From: CAVZVW01 sp963778845
GTDB lineage: Bacteria; Actinomycetota; Actinomycetes; Actinomycetales; Kineosporiaceae
Length of the DNA stretch: 64,000 nt
Assembly: GCA_963778845.1 (NCBI GenBank)
Contig: CAVZVW010000009.1
Location: 682,001-746,000, forward strand
Direction: 5' to 3'
Of the stretch, positions 50,117 through 58,937 are shown in pieces. Position 1 is the first letter of the stretch, and each line of letters begins with the position of its first letter. The notes beneath the pieces were generated by a model. It was given only the letters and a program-made list of their open reading frames with translations. It did not search any database and had not been told where the DNA came from. The position numbers were made by a program, and so were the translations under genes.

Positions 50117-52006
50117 GTGACCACGCAGCCGCCAGCCGCCGACGCACCGGTGCTCACCGGGGCGGGGCGCGCCGCGTCGTCCTCAGGGCCCGGGGTGACG
50201 CTGGCGGGCGGCGCGGCGGCACGCGTCGGTGTCCAGGGCACTCTCGACGAGCTCGGGACGCCGCTGTCGCAGGTCACCTTCGTCGTCGTCGACCTGGAGA
50301 CGACGGGTGGGTCGCCGCACGACTGCGGCATCACCGAGATCGGTGCGGTCAAAGTTCGCGGTGGTGAGGTTCTCGGCGAGTTCCAGACGCTGGTCAACCC
50401 GCGTGCTCCCATCCCGGCGTTCATCGCTGTGCTCACCGGGATCACCGACGCGATGGTCGCGACCGCCCCGCCGGTGGAGGCCGCGCTGCCCGCCTTTCTC
50501 GAGTTCGCCGCAGGGGCGGCTCTCGTGGCGCACAACGCCCCGTTCGACGTCTCGTTCCTCCGGGAGGCCTGCGCCCGTACCGGGCGCGATTGGCCGCGGC
50601 CGGAGGTGCTCGACACCGCCCATCTCGCCCGTCAACTCGTGGCCCGCGACGAGGCACCGGACCGCCGTCTCGGCACGCTCGCGCGGCTCTTCCGGGCCCG
50701 CACGACGCCCGACCACAGGGCCCTGCACGACGCCCGAGCCACGGTCGACGTCCTGCACGCCCTGCTGGGGCGGGTCGGCAACCTCGGAGTTCAGTCGCTG
50801 GAGGAGCTGCGCACCTACTCCTCCCGCGTGCCCGTGGCCACCCGCCGCAAGCGCCATCTGGCGGAGCAGCTGCCGCACGCCCCTGGCGTCTACCTGTTCG
50901 AGGACGACCGCGGTCGGGTGCTCTACGTCGGGACCTCGGTGGACATCCGCACACGGGTACGCAGCTACTTCACCGCAGCAGAGCAACGCACCCGGATCGG
51001 GGAGATGGTCGCCCTCGCTGTGCGGGTGACCCCGGTCGTCTGCGCGACGCCGTTGGAGGCGCGGGTCCGTGAGATCCGGCTCATCGCCGAGCACGCCCCG
51101 CGCTACAACCGGCGGTCGCGGTTCCCGGAGCGCGTGCCGTGGTTGAAGCTCACGGTCGAGACGTTCCCACGCCTGTCCGTCGTGCGCCAGGTCCGCGCGG
51201 ACGGTGCTGCGTACGTCGGGCCGTTCGGCTCGGCCGGCCAGGCGGAGCTCGCGATGGCGGCCTTGCACGAGGCCTTCCCGCTCCGCCAGTGCGACCGTCG
51301 GTTGCCGCGGGTCGCGCCGGTGGGCGCCTCGGCGTGCCTGCTGGCCGACATCGGCCGGTGCGGCGCACCGTGCATCGGCGAGCAGGCGCCCGACGCCTAT
51401 GCCGACGTTGCGTCGGCCGTCCGTCGTGCCATGACCCGCGAGGCTGCGCCCGTCGTGACCGCCTGCCTGTCACGTGCCGAGCAGCTGTCGGCTGCCCACC
51501 GGTTCGAGGAGGCCGCCGTGCACCGCGACCGGCTGCTCGCCTTCGTGCGGGCCGCAGCCAAGGCGCAACGTCTCGCACCGCTGGCGACGACCGCCTCGCT
51601 CGTCGGGGCCCTGCGCACCCCGGTCGGCGGGTGGGAGCTCGTCCTGGTGCGCTTCGGGATGCTGGCAGGAACCTCGGTGAGCCCGCCCGGCGCCGACCCG
51701 CGACCGTATGTCGAAGCCCTCGTGGCGAGCGGGGAGGTGGTTCGACCGCGGCCGTCGCCGCTGCCAGCCGGTCACCCGGAGGAGGCCGAGCAGGTGCTGC
51801 GCTGGTTGGAGCAGCCCGGAGTGCGCCTGGTCGAGCTCGACGGGGAGTGGACGTGCCCGGTCTCGGGTGCGGGTGGCGCGCGGGCTCGCCTCGACCCAGT
51901 CGGAGCCGGTCGCCGTTGGTCGGCGCCCTTCGGTGAGCCGTCGTCGTGGCTGTCCGCGGCGTCAGCACCTGCCGGCGGCGGCTACGCTGCCGCCGTCGGG
52001 TCGTGA
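50117..52006 (+). CDS. DEDD exonuclease fused to UvrC-like GIY-YIG nuclease
   Basis: A 629-residue fusion. The N-terminal DnaQ-type 3'-5' exonuclease (about 50-225) has ExoI VVVDLETTGGSPHDCGITEIG, ExoII HNAPFDVSFL and ExoIII HRALHDARATVD with all DEDDh residues. The C-terminal part begins with a GIY-YIG domain (about 255-335; HAPGVYLFEDDRGRVLYVGTS), followed by a Cys-containing UvrC-like middle region (CLLADIGRCGAPCIGEQ). The UvrC 5' nuclease and HhH domains are absent. It probably trims and nicks damaged DNA, like a Cho/DnaQ hybrid; known across actinobacteria but little studied. Confidence 0.9.
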   Translation: MTTQPPAADAPVLTGAGRAASSSGPGVTLAGGAAARVGVQGTLDELGTPLSQVTFVVVDLETTGGSPHDCGITEIGAVKVRGGEVLGEFQTLVNPRAPIPAFIAVLTGITDAMVATAPPVEAALPAFLEFAAGAALVAHNAPFDVSFLREACARTGRDWPRPEVLDTAHLARQLVARDEAPDRRLGTLARLFRARTTPDHRALHDARATVDVLHALLGRVGNLGVQSLEELRTYSSRVPVATRRKRHLAEQLPHAPGVYLFEDDRGRVLYVGTSVDIRTRVRSYFTAAEQRTRIGEMVALAVRVTPVVCATPLEARVREIRLIAEHAPRYNRRSRFPERVPWLKLTVETFPRLSVVRQVRADGAAYVGPFGSAGQAELAMAALHEAFPLRQCDRRLPRVAPVGASACLLADIGRCGAPCIGEQAPDAYADVASAVRRAMTREAAPVVTACLSRAEQLSAAHRFEEAAVHRDRLLAFVRAAAKAQRLAPLATTASLVGALRTPVGGWELVLVRFGMLAGTSVSPPGADPRPYVEALVASGEVVRPRPSPLPAGHPEEAEQVLRWLEQPGVRLVELDGEWTCPVSGAGGARARLDPVGAGRRWSAPFGEPSSWLSAASAPAGGGYAAAVGS

Positions 52007-52080
52007 GCCGGTTGCCGTAGCCGGGCGACCGGCCCGGTGGGAGCTCCCATCCGTGCCGTCCCGGCCGCCAGGAGGGCTCC

Positions 52081-52134
52081 GACACCAGCAGGGGCCCGGA
52101 CATCAGCAGGGGCCCGGACATCAGCAGGGGCCGG
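52081..52134. repeat. 18-bp tandem repeat, three units
   Basis: GACACCAGCAGGGGCCCG is followed by GACATCAGCAGGGGCCCG and GACATCAGCAGGGGCCGG. They lie in the 161-bp gap between the exonuclease and Lrp-like genes. Confidence 0.88.
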
Positions 52135-52167
52135 TTCCGAGATGGGCCCGGCCCGAGGAGGTCAGCC

Positions 52168-52452
52168 GTGATCACCGCGATCGTGCTCGTGGAGACCGAC
52201 GTGGACCGGATCCCCGAGGCGGCGGCGGAGATCGCCGACCTCGACGGGGTGTCCGAGGTCTACTCGGTGACCGGTGACGTGGACCTGGTCGCCGTGGTCC
52301 GGGTGCGCGAGCACGAGGAGCTCGCAGGTGTCATCGCCGATCGGTTGAGCAAGGTCCGAGGCGTGCGCTCGACCAAGACGTACCTGGCGTTCCGCACCTA
52401 CTCCCGGCACGACCTCGAGGCGGCGTTCTCGCTGGGCTTCGACGGCGAGTGA
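52168..52452 (+). CDS. Stand-alone Lrp/AsnC ligand-binding domain protein
   Basis: A 94-residue protein made only of the RAM (regulation of amino-acid metabolism) domain of Lrp/AsnC regulators: AIVLVETDVDRIPEAAAEIADLDGVSEVYSVTGDVDLVAVVRV, then STKTYLAFRTYSRHDLEAAFSLG. There is no DNA-binding helix-turn-helix, so it must act through ligand sensing or by pairing with a full regulator. The GTG has GAGGAG 8 bases upstream. The convergent trpD gene ends 35 bp away, which may hint at an aromatic amino acid link. Confidence 0.87.
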   Translation: MITAIVLVETDVDRIPEAAAEIADLDGVSEVYSVTGDVDLVAVVRVREHEELAGVIADRLSKVRGVRSTKTYLAFRTYSRHDLEAAFSLGFDGE

Positions 52453-52487
52453 CACCGCCGCTCGACGGTCCTGACGGGCTGCGTGGC

Positions 52488-53537
52488 TCAGTGTGCGCTG
52501 GCGCTCACCCAGCGCTCGAGCACCGCTGCGGCCGCGCCGGAGTCGACGGCGGCCGCCGCCGCTGTCAGGCCCTCGGCCAGCCTCTGCTCCAGGTCCCCCG
52601 TGCCCGTCCCGCACGCCACCAGTGCGGCGGCGGCGTTGAGCAGCACCGCGTCGCGCACCGGTCCACCCTCACCGGCGAGCACCGCCCGCACCACGCCCGC
52701 GTTGTGGGCCGCGTCGCCGCCGCGCAAGTCCTGCAGGCGCACCCGTGCCAGGCCCAGCCGCGCGGCGTCCACCGTCTGCTCGTCCACGGTCCCGCCGACC
52801 ACGACCCAGACGCGCGACGGTGCGGTCGTGGAGAGCTCGTCCAAGCCGTCGTCTCCGCGGAAGACCAGCGCCGACGTCCCTCGAGCCGCGAGCACCCCCG
52901 CGACCAGAGGCGCCATCCGGGCGTCGGCGACACCCACCGCCGCCGCGCCGGGCTGGGCCGGGTTGGTGAGCGGGCCGAGGAAGTTGAACGCCGTGGGCAC
53001 GCCGAGCTCGCGCCGGGCGGTGGCGGCATGTCGGAACCCGGGGTGGAAGAGCTGGGCGAAGCAGAACGTGATCCCCACCTCGGTGGCCAGCGCCGCGACC
53101 CGGTCCGGAGGCAGGTCCAGGCGCACGCCCAGCGCCTCCAGCACGTCGGCGGCACCGGAGGCCGACGTGGCGGCACGGTTGCCGTGCTTCACGACGCGCT
53201 GGCCGGCGCCGGCGGTCACGATCGCAGCCATGGTGGAGATGTTGACGGTGTGGGAGCGGTCTCCCCCGGTGCCGACGATGTCGACCGCGGGACCGGGGAC
53301 GTCGATGCGCACCGCGTGCTGAAGCATGACGTCGACCAGCCCACCGAGCTCCTCCACAGTCTCGCCCTTGGCACGCAGGGCGACCAGGAAGCCGGCGAGC
53401 TGGGTCGGCGTCGCCTCTGCGGTCATGACCTGCTCCATGGCCCAGGCCGCCTGACCGCGGTCGAGGTCACCCCCCGCGAGCAGGGTGGAGATCAGGTGCG
53501 GCCAGGTCGCAGCGCCCGCGTCAGCGGCCTGGCTCAC
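52488..53537 (-). CDS. trpD: Anthranilate phosphoribosyltransferase
   Basis: A 349-residue enzyme of tryptophan synthesis that joins anthranilate and phosphoribosyl pyrophosphate. The PRPP/glycine loop is VDIVGTGGDRSHTVNISTMAAI near residues 95-116, then VVKHGNRAATSASGAADVLEALG, the anthranilate site FCFAQLFHPGFRHAATARRELGVPTAFNFLGPLTNPAQP, and the metal-binding acid pair near FRGDDGLDELS. The GTG overlaps the stop of the receiver-like gene by 4 bp. It stands alone from other trp genes here. Confidence 0.93.
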   Translation of the reverse strand: MSQAADAGAATWPHLISTLLAGGDLDRGQAAWAMEQVMTAEATPTQLAGFLVALRAKGETVEELGGLVDVMLQHAVRIDVPGPAVDIVGTGGDRSHTVNISTMAAIVTAGAGQRVVKHGNRAATSASGAADVLEALGVRLDLPPDRVAALATEVGITFCFAQLFHPGFRHAATARRELGVPTAFNFLGPLTNPAQPGAAAVGVADARMAPLVAGVLAARGTSALVFRGDDGLDELSTTAPSRVWVVVGGTVDEQTVDAARLGLARVRLQDLRGGDAAHNAGVVRAVLAGEGGPVRDAVLLNAAAALVACGTGTGDLEQRLAEGLTAAAAAVDSGAAAAVLERWVSASAH

Positions 53538-53968
53538 GACGACAGCCGGCTCCGCAGCAGGCCGGCGACGGCGTCGGCCACCGCAACCGGGTCCAGCGGG
53601 TGCGGCACCGCGTAGTCCGCCCGCGACCAGGTCGCCAGCCAGGCGTCCTGCGGTCGGCCGGTGAGCACCAGGACCGGCGGGCAGCGGTAGATCTCGTCCT
53701 TGAGCTGCTTGCACAGCCCCATGCCGCCCTCGGGAACCGCCTCACCGTCGAGCACGAGCAGGTCGAGCCCTCCACGGTCCACCGCGTCCACCACCGCCGG
53801 CGGCGTCGCGCACTCGGTCCACTCCACGGGCGGGATGTCGGAGGCCGGGCGGCGTCCCACCGCGAGCCGCACGGCGTCACGGGTGTCCACGTCGTCGCTG
53901 TAGAGGAGCACTCGGACGCCGCGCCGACCCGCGACGCTGCCGTGCTCCGCCTCGGCCGGGGTGCTCAT
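53534..53968 (-). CDS. Receiver-like protein upstream of trpD
   Basis: A 144-residue protein with a CheY-like fold: VRVLLYSDDVDTRDAVRLAVGRRP at the start, LDLLVLDGEAVPEGG where the phospho-Asp would lie, and a C-terminal VLVLTGRPQDAWLATWSRADYAVPHPLDP. The usual acidic pair is reduced to SDD and the conserved Lys is missing, so phosphorylation is doubtful. It is encoded divergently from ctaE and overlaps trpD by 4 bp. Similar orphan receivers lie at this place in other actinobacteria, as far as I remember. Role unknown. Confidence 0.75.
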   Translation of the reverse strand: MSTPAEAEHGSVAGRRGVRVLLYSDDVDTRDAVRLAVGRRPASDIPPVEWTECATPPAVVDAVDRGGLDLLVLDGEAVPEGGMGLCKQLKDEIYRCPPVLVLTGRPQDAWLATWSRADYAVPHPLDPVAVADAVAGLLRSRLSS

Positions 53969-54119
53969 CACGCGTGGTCTCCCTGCTCGTGCTGGTGGCC
54001 TTCTGCCTCGCCGGGGCACAACGACCCGCGCACCGCCGACGCACGGGCGATGCTACCGCCGCATCTTCGCCACGCCGATTCTCAACCCCCTGACGCGCGA
54101 CCCCCTTGATATGGCAATA

Positions 54120-54782
54120 ATGTCGCCCGTGGCGACCGCTTCCGCAGTTGAGAGCCCCCACACGAGCGTCAACCGGCCCAACATGGTGCAGGTCGGGACG
54201 ATCGTGTGGCTTGCCAGCGAGCTGATGTTCTTCGCCGGACTGTTCGCGATGTACTTCACCGTACGTGCGCAGGCACCCTCGCTGTGGTTGACCCAGCCGC
54301 CCAAGCTCAACATCGCCTTCTCCGGGGTGAACACGATCATCCTCGTGGTCAGCTCGGTGTGGTGCCAGGCCGGCGTCTTCGCCGCCGAGCGGTTCCAGCC
54401 TGCCGCGAAGGGGGCCTGGTGGGCCCCGTGGACGCGCGAGCACGGCTGGTCCAACTGGGGGATGCGTGAGTGGTACGTCCTCACCTACGTGTTCGGGGCG
54501 ATCTTCGTCTCGGGCCAGATCTACGAGTACGCCAACCTCGTGCGCGACAACCTGAGCATCTCCTCCAACGCCTACGGTTCCGTGTTCTACCTCGCGACCG
54601 GGTTCCACGGGTTGCACGTGACCGGCGGGCTGATCGCGTTCCTGCTCATCATCGGGCGCAGCTTCGCAGCCAAGCGCTTCGGGCATGCCGAAGCGACCAG
54701 CGCCATCGTCACCTCGTACTACTGGCACTTCGTCGACGTCGTCTGGATCGGCCTGTTCTCCGTCATCTACCTGCTCAAGTGA
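54120..54782 (+). CDS. ctaE: Cytochrome c oxidase subunit III
   Basis: A 220-residue membrane subunit of the aa3 oxidase. The actinobacterial signature NRPNMVQVGTIVWLASELMFFAGLFAMYF is near residues 21-49, and the C-terminal FHGLHVTGGLIAFLLIIGR and SYYWHFVDVVWIGLFSVIYLLK hold the conserved His/Glu residues. The start is uncertain: ATG 54120 is used; ATG 54111 and GTG 54129 are in frame, and TAATGT 5 bases before the GTG could make that start leaderless. It begins the ctaE-qcrC-qcrA-qcrB operon. Confidence 0.92.
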   Translation: MSPVATASAVESPHTSVNRPNMVQVGTIVWLASELMFFAGLFAMYFTVRAQAPSLWLTQPPKLNIAFSGVNTIILVVSSVWCQAGVFAAERFQPAAKGAWWAPWTREHGWSNWGMREWYVLTYVFGAIFVSGQIYEYANLVRDNLSISSNAYGSVFYLATGFHGLHVTGGLIAFLLIIGRSFAAKRFGHAEATSAIVTSYYWHFVDVVWIGLFSVIYLLK

Positions 54783-54843
54783 GCGGGTCGACCCTCGTCC
54801 CACCGCGCGTGGCCCGCGCCTGCAGGCCCTCAGGAGAGACACC

Positions 54844-55629
54844 GTGACCGCACTGGCAGCCCGCCGACGCCATCCGATGGCCACGGCCGTCCTGGTTCTG
54901 CTGGGTCTCGTCGTGACGGGGCTCGCCTACGCGTGGGTGATGCCGGGGCGCGCGACGGCCGCCGACGCCGGGGCCGCAGACATCGAGGCGGGGCATCGCC
55001 TGTTCCTGGCCAACTGCGCCACCTGCCACGGCATGCACGGCGAGGGCCGCGGCTCGTTCCCCTCCCTCATCGGGGCGGGCGCCGCCGCGGTGAACTTCCA
55101 GGTGGGCACGGGCCGTATGCCGCTGCAGGCCACGGGACCGCAGGCCCCGCAGGGCGCGGAGGTGCTGTACACGTCGAACGAGATCGCTCAGATGGCCGCG
55201 TACGTCGCCAGCCTCGGTCCCGGGCCGGCGGTGCCGAGTGCTGAGCAGGTGGACGCCGCCCAGGGCAACCCCGCCCGCGGCGCCCTGGTCTTCCGGACCA
55301 ACTGCGCGATGTGCCACAACTTCGCCGGCAAGGGCGGGGCGCTGACTCGCGGCAAGTACGCGCCGAACCTCACGGCCGTCACACCGACCCATATGTACGA
55401 GGCCATGGCCACCGGTCCGCAGTCCATGCCGGTGTTCAACGACCAGACGATCGACCCGCAGACCAAGCGCGACGTGATCGCCTACCTGGTGTCGGTACGC
55501 AGCTCCCCCAGCCCCGGCGGCCTGTCTCTCGGGATGATCGGCCCGGTCAGCGAGGGCCTCGTCGGTTGGGTGGTGGGCCTCGGCCTGCTGATCGGCTGTG
55601 CGGTCTGGTTGGGGGCCAAGTCATCGTGA
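54844..55629 (+). CDS. qcrC: Cytochrome bc1 diheme cytochrome c subunit
   Basis: A 261-residue subunit of the menaquinol-cytochrome c reductase. An N-terminal membrane helix (about 14-34) leads to two heme c domains with CATCH near residue 59 and CAMCH near 155, and a C-terminal membrane helix (about 236-257). Fusion of two c domains lets it pass electrons straight to the aa3 oxidase without a soluble cytochrome c, typical of actinobacteria. The GTG has GGAGAG 8 bases upstream. Confidence 0.93.
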   Translation: MTALAARRRHPMATAVLVLLGLVVTGLAYAWVMPGRATAADAGAADIEAGHRLFLANCATCHGMHGEGRGSFPSLIGAGAAAVNFQVGTGRMPLQATGPQAPQGAEVLYTSNEIAQMAAYVASLGPGPAVPSAEQVDAAQGNPARGALVFRTNCAMCHNFAGKGGALTRGKYAPNLTAVTPTHMYEAMATGPQSMPVFNDQTIDPQTKRDVIAYLVSVRSSPSPGGLSLGMIGPVSEGLVGWVVGLGLLIGCAVWLGAKSS

Positions 55630-56690
55630 GCGACAGCCTGGACGAAGGGGCCGACGCGGCCATGAGCACCCATGACGGCTCGGGCGGGGACGTCGCCCGC
55701 GTCACTCACGCGTCCGACGGGGCGGGGGTGCCCGCCCGCTTCGACAACCCCGGACTGCCCCCGCACCAGCACCGGCTCGCCGACACCGACCCGCACGCGG
55801 CCAAGAACGCCGAGCGCCAGGTCGCGGCCCTGTTCACCCTGTCGATCGTCGGCACGCTGGTGGTCCTCGTCGGCTTCTTCGCGATCAAGCTCGACGGTAA
55901 CCTCACCCAGCTCCTGCGCTCCAACCTCGCCCTCGGGCTCGGGCTGTTCCTGGCCCTCTTCGGCATCGGCGCGGGAGCCGTCCACTGGGCCAAGACGCTC
56001 ATGCCGGACGAGGAGCGCACCGAGGACCGGCACCCCCAGCGCGGCAGCGACGAGGATCGGGCCGCGGCCGTCGCCATCCTCAAGGAAGGCTCTGCCGAGT
56101 CCGGCCTCGGGCGGCGGCCGCTGATCCGCAACACGCTCATCGGCGCCCTCGCGCTCGTCGGGCTGCCGGGGGTGGTGTTCCTGCGCGACGTCGGCCCGCT
56201 GCCCGGCAACAGCCTGTCGACCACGATGTGGCGCAAGGGAATGCGGCTCATGCTCGACCAGCCCGACAGCCGGCCGGTGAAGGCCTCCGACCTCACGATC
56301 GGCAGCGTCGTCCACATCATGCCCGAGGGCATCGACAAGGAGCCCGACATCCTGGCCGAGCGGGCGAAGTCGGCCGTCCTGCTGGTCCGTCTGTACCCTG
56401 AGGACCTGGCGCCCGCGTCGCAGTCGGGCTCCTACCAGGGAATCGTCGCCTTCTCCAAGATCTGCACGCACATGGGCTGCCCCGTGGCGCTGTACGAGCA
56501 GCAGACCCACCACCTGCTCTGCCCGTGCCACCAGTCGACCTTCGACCTCACCGAGGGGTGCAAGGTGATCTTCGGCCCGGCCAAGCGGCCGCTGCCGCAG
56601 CTTCCGATCACCGTGGACGACCAGGGGTACCTGGTCGCGACCGACGGCTTCGACCAGCCCGTGGGCCCGAGCTTCTGGGAGCGCGGATGA
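55626..56690 (+). CDS. qcrA: Rieske iron-sulfur subunit of cytochrome bc1 complex
   Basis: A 354-residue Rieske protein. A long N-terminal tail with the HRLADTDP motif leads to three membrane segments (about 70-95, 105-125, 165-185), as in other actinobacterial QcrA proteins. The [2Fe-2S] cluster ligands are in CTHMGC near residue 280 and CPCH near 300, followed by the conserved FGPAKRPLPQLPI. The GTG overlaps the qcrC stop by 4 bp and the stop overlaps qcrB. Confidence 0.94.
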   Translation: MSDSLDEGADAAMSTHDGSGGDVARVTHASDGAGVPARFDNPGLPPHQHRLADTDPHAAKNAERQVAALFTLSIVGTLVVLVGFFAIKLDGNLTQLLRSNLALGLGLFLALFGIGAGAVHWAKTLMPDEERTEDRHPQRGSDEDRAAAVAILKEGSAESGLGRRPLIRNTLIGALALVGLPGVVFLRDVGPLPGNSLSTTMWRKGMRLMLDQPDSRPVKASDLTIGSVVHIMPEGIDKEPDILAERAKSAVLLVRLYPEDLAPASQSGSYQGIVAFSKICTHMGCPVALYEQQTHHLLCPCHQSTFDLTEGCKVIFGPAKRPLPQLPITVDDQGYLVATDGFDQPVGPSFWERG

Positions 56691-58345
56691 GCACGTCGCT
56701 GGGCAACGCCGCCGCCGGGGCCGGCAACTTCACCGACGAGAGGGTCGGGGCCAGCAAGGTCGTCAAGGCCTTCGCACGCAAGATCTTCCCCGACCACTGG
56801 TCGTTCATGCTGGGCGAGGTCGCGCTCTACAGCTTCATCATCCTGCTGCTGTCCGGGGTGTTCCTGACCTTCTTCTACATCCCCAGCGTCGGCCGCACGG
56901 TGTACGACGGCAGCTATGCGGCGCTGCACGGCTCGACCGTCTCGGAGGCGTACGCCTCGACCGTGCGCCTGTCGTTCGACGTGCGCGGCGGGCTGCTGCT
57001 GCGCCAGATCCACCACTGGGCCGCCCTGATCTTCGTGTCGGCGATCATCGTGCACATGTTCCGGGTCTTCTTCACCGGGGCGTTCCGCAAGCCCCGGGAG
57101 CTCAACTGGGTGGTCGGCAGCATCCTCGCGCTGCTGGCGATCTTCGAGGGCTTCGCCGGCTACTCCCTGCCCGACGACCTGCTGTCCGGCAACGGTCTGC
57201 GCATCGCCTCCAGCATCATCCTGGCGATCCCCGTAGTCGGCTCCTACGTCAGCTTCTTCCTCTTCGGCGGGCAGTTCCCCGGCGAGGCGTTCATCCCGCG
57301 GCTGTACACGATCCACGTGCTGCTCCTGCCGGGCATCTTCCTTGCTCTGATCACCGTGCACCTGATCCTGCTCGTGGTGCACAAGCACACCCAGTACCCC
57401 GGCCCCGGCCGGACGAACGACAACGTCGTCGGCTACCCCCTCTTCCCGGTGTATGTCGCGAAGGCCGGCGGCTTCTTCTTCATCGTCTTCGGCATCACCG
57501 CGCTGATGTCGGCGGTGTTCCAGATCAACCCGATCTGGGCCTACGGCTCCTACGACCCCTCACCCGTCAGTGCCGGGGCACAACCGGACTGGTACATGGG
57601 CTTTCTCGACGGCGCGGTCCGCCTGACACCTGGCTTCCTGGAGTTCGCGGCGTTCGGCTACACGCTGTCCTTGAACATCGCCCTGCCCGCGCTGATCCTT
57701 CCGGGCGTCCTGAGCATGGCGTTGATCTTCTATCCGTGGATCGAGGCCTGGGCGACGGGCGACCGGCGTGAGCACCACCTGCTGGACCGGCCCCGGAACG
57801 TGCCCACCCGAACGGGGCTGGGCGTCATGGCCTTGACGTTCTACACCCTGCTCTGGATCGGCGGCGGCAACGACATCATCGCCACGCACCTGCAACTGTC
57901 CATCAACGACATCACGAACACCCTGCGTGTGCTCGTCATCGCTCTGCCGCCGCTGGCATACGTCGTCACCAAGCGCATCGCCCTGGGGCTGCAACGCAAG
58001 GACCGCGAGCGGGTGCTGCACGGCCGCGAGACGGGCCGGGTGTTCAGGACCGAGCAGGGCGAGGTGTTCGAGCTGCACGAGCCGCTGGACAAGTACTCGC
58101 GCTGGGAGCTCGTGCACCAGGAGCCGCAGCGACCTCTGGAGCTCGAACCTGCCGAGGACGAGAACGGGGTACGCCGCCCGGGCACGAGGTTGGACGGACT
58201 GCGACGTCGGCTCACCGGCTTCTACTTCGAGGACCGGGTGGAGCCCGTGACGCCGACCGAGCTCGAGGCGGCGCACAACGGCCACGGTGGTCACGAGGCC
58301 ATCGCCGCGGACGACGAGCAGGCCGCGCTCACCTCCGGCCACTGA
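56687..58345 (+). CDS. qcrB: Cytochrome b subunit of cytochrome bc1 complex
   Basis: A 552-residue cytochrome b with eight predicted membrane helices. Heme b ligands lie in QIHHWAALIFVSAIIVHMFRVF near residues 109-130 and TIHVLLLPGIFLALITVHLILLVVHKH near 207-230. NPIWAYGSYDPSPVSAGAQPDWYMGFLDGA is the quinol-site region. The extended hydrophilic C-terminus is typical of actinobacteria. This subunit is the target of Q203-type inhibitors in mycobacteria. It ends the ctaE-qcrCAB operon. Confidence 0.95.
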   Translation: MSTSLGNAAAGAGNFTDERVGASKVVKAFARKIFPDHWSFMLGEVALYSFIILLLSGVFLTFFYIPSVGRTVYDGSYAALHGSTVSEAYASTVRLSFDVRGGLLLRQIHHWAALIFVSAIIVHMFRVFFTGAFRKPRELNWVVGSILALLAIFEGFAGYSLPDDLLSGNGLRIASSIILAIPVVGSYVSFFLFGGQFPGEAFIPRLYTIHVLLLPGIFLALITVHLILLVVHKHTQYPGPGRTNDNVVGYPLFPVYVAKAGGFFFIVFGITALMSAVFQINPIWAYGSYDPSPVSAGAQPDWYMGFLDGAVRLTPGFLEFAAFGYTLSLNIALPALILPGVLSMALIFYPWIEAWATGDRREHHLLDRPRNVPTRTGLGVMALTFYTLLWIGGGNDIIATHLQLSINDITNTLRVLVIALPPLAYVVTKRIALGLQRKDRERVLHGRETGRVFRTEQGEVFELHEPLDKYSRWELVHQEPQRPLELEPAEDENGVRRPGTRLDGLRRRLTGFYFEDRVEPVTPTELEAAHNGHGGHEAIAADDEQAALTSGH

Positions 58346-58465
58346 GGTCGGCTGCGGGCTAGCCGGGCCGCGCTCCGGCGCCTGCTCGTTCCGCTGGCCC
58401 GGCTGGCCGGCTTGCTCGCTGGCCCGCGCCCTCGGGTGCGAGCTCGATGAACGCTGAGCGCACGC

Positions 58466-58909
58466 TCAGTGCAGGCAGAACTCGTTTCCCTCCGGGTCCT
58501 GCATGACCACGCCGTAGTGGTCGACACCGGGCGTGGAGAGCACCCGAAGGCGGACGGCGCCCGCCGCCGCGAGGCGCTGCGCCGCGTCGTCCACCCGTTC
58601 CGTGCGCGTCGCGAGGGGCACGAGACGACCACCGGCGACGTCGAGGTCGAGGTGCACCCTGTTCTTGGCGACCTTTCCCTCGGGAACGCGCTGGAACCAC
58701 AGCCGAGGGCCGGCGCCCGAGGGGTCGACCACGCTGTCGTAGCCGTCGTCCAGCTCATCCTCCGGCAGGCCTCGGTCACGCCAGTAGTCCGACCAGGTGG
58801 CGGAGCCGTCCGGGGGGTCCTCCAGCTGGTAGCCCAGCGCGAGTGCCCAGAACCGGGCGAGGAGATCGGGGTCGGCGCAGTCGAACGTCACCTGGAACGG
58901 CACAGCCAT
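58466..58909 (-). CDS. VOC-family (glyoxalase/bleomycin-resistance fold) protein
   Basis: A 147-residue protein of the vicinal oxygen chelate superfamily, glyoxalase-like type. It has VTFDCADPDLLARFWALALGYQLEDPP at the N-terminus, PEGKVAKNRVHLDLDV in the middle, and VMQDPEGNEFCLH at the end, which is the usual pattern of the actinobacterial subgroup. Metal ligands are not all obvious. Substrate unknown. It lies between the respiratory operon and the L,D-transpeptidase, on the minus strand. Confidence 0.87.
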   Translation of the reverse strand: MAVPFQVTFDCADPDLLARFWALALGYQLEDPPDGSATWSDYWRDRGLPEDELDDGYDSVVDPSGAGPRLWFQRVPEGKVAKNRVHLDLDVAGGRLVPLATRTERVDDAAQRLAAAGAVRLRVLSTPGVDHYGVVMQDPEGNEFCLH

Positions 58910-58937
58910 GATCGACCCTCTACGTCTTCGGTAGCTC

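Noticed and set aside
58346..58465. Strong terminator after qcrB
   Set aside because: Several GC-rich short inverted repeats occur, but none forms a clear stem better than expected for this composition.
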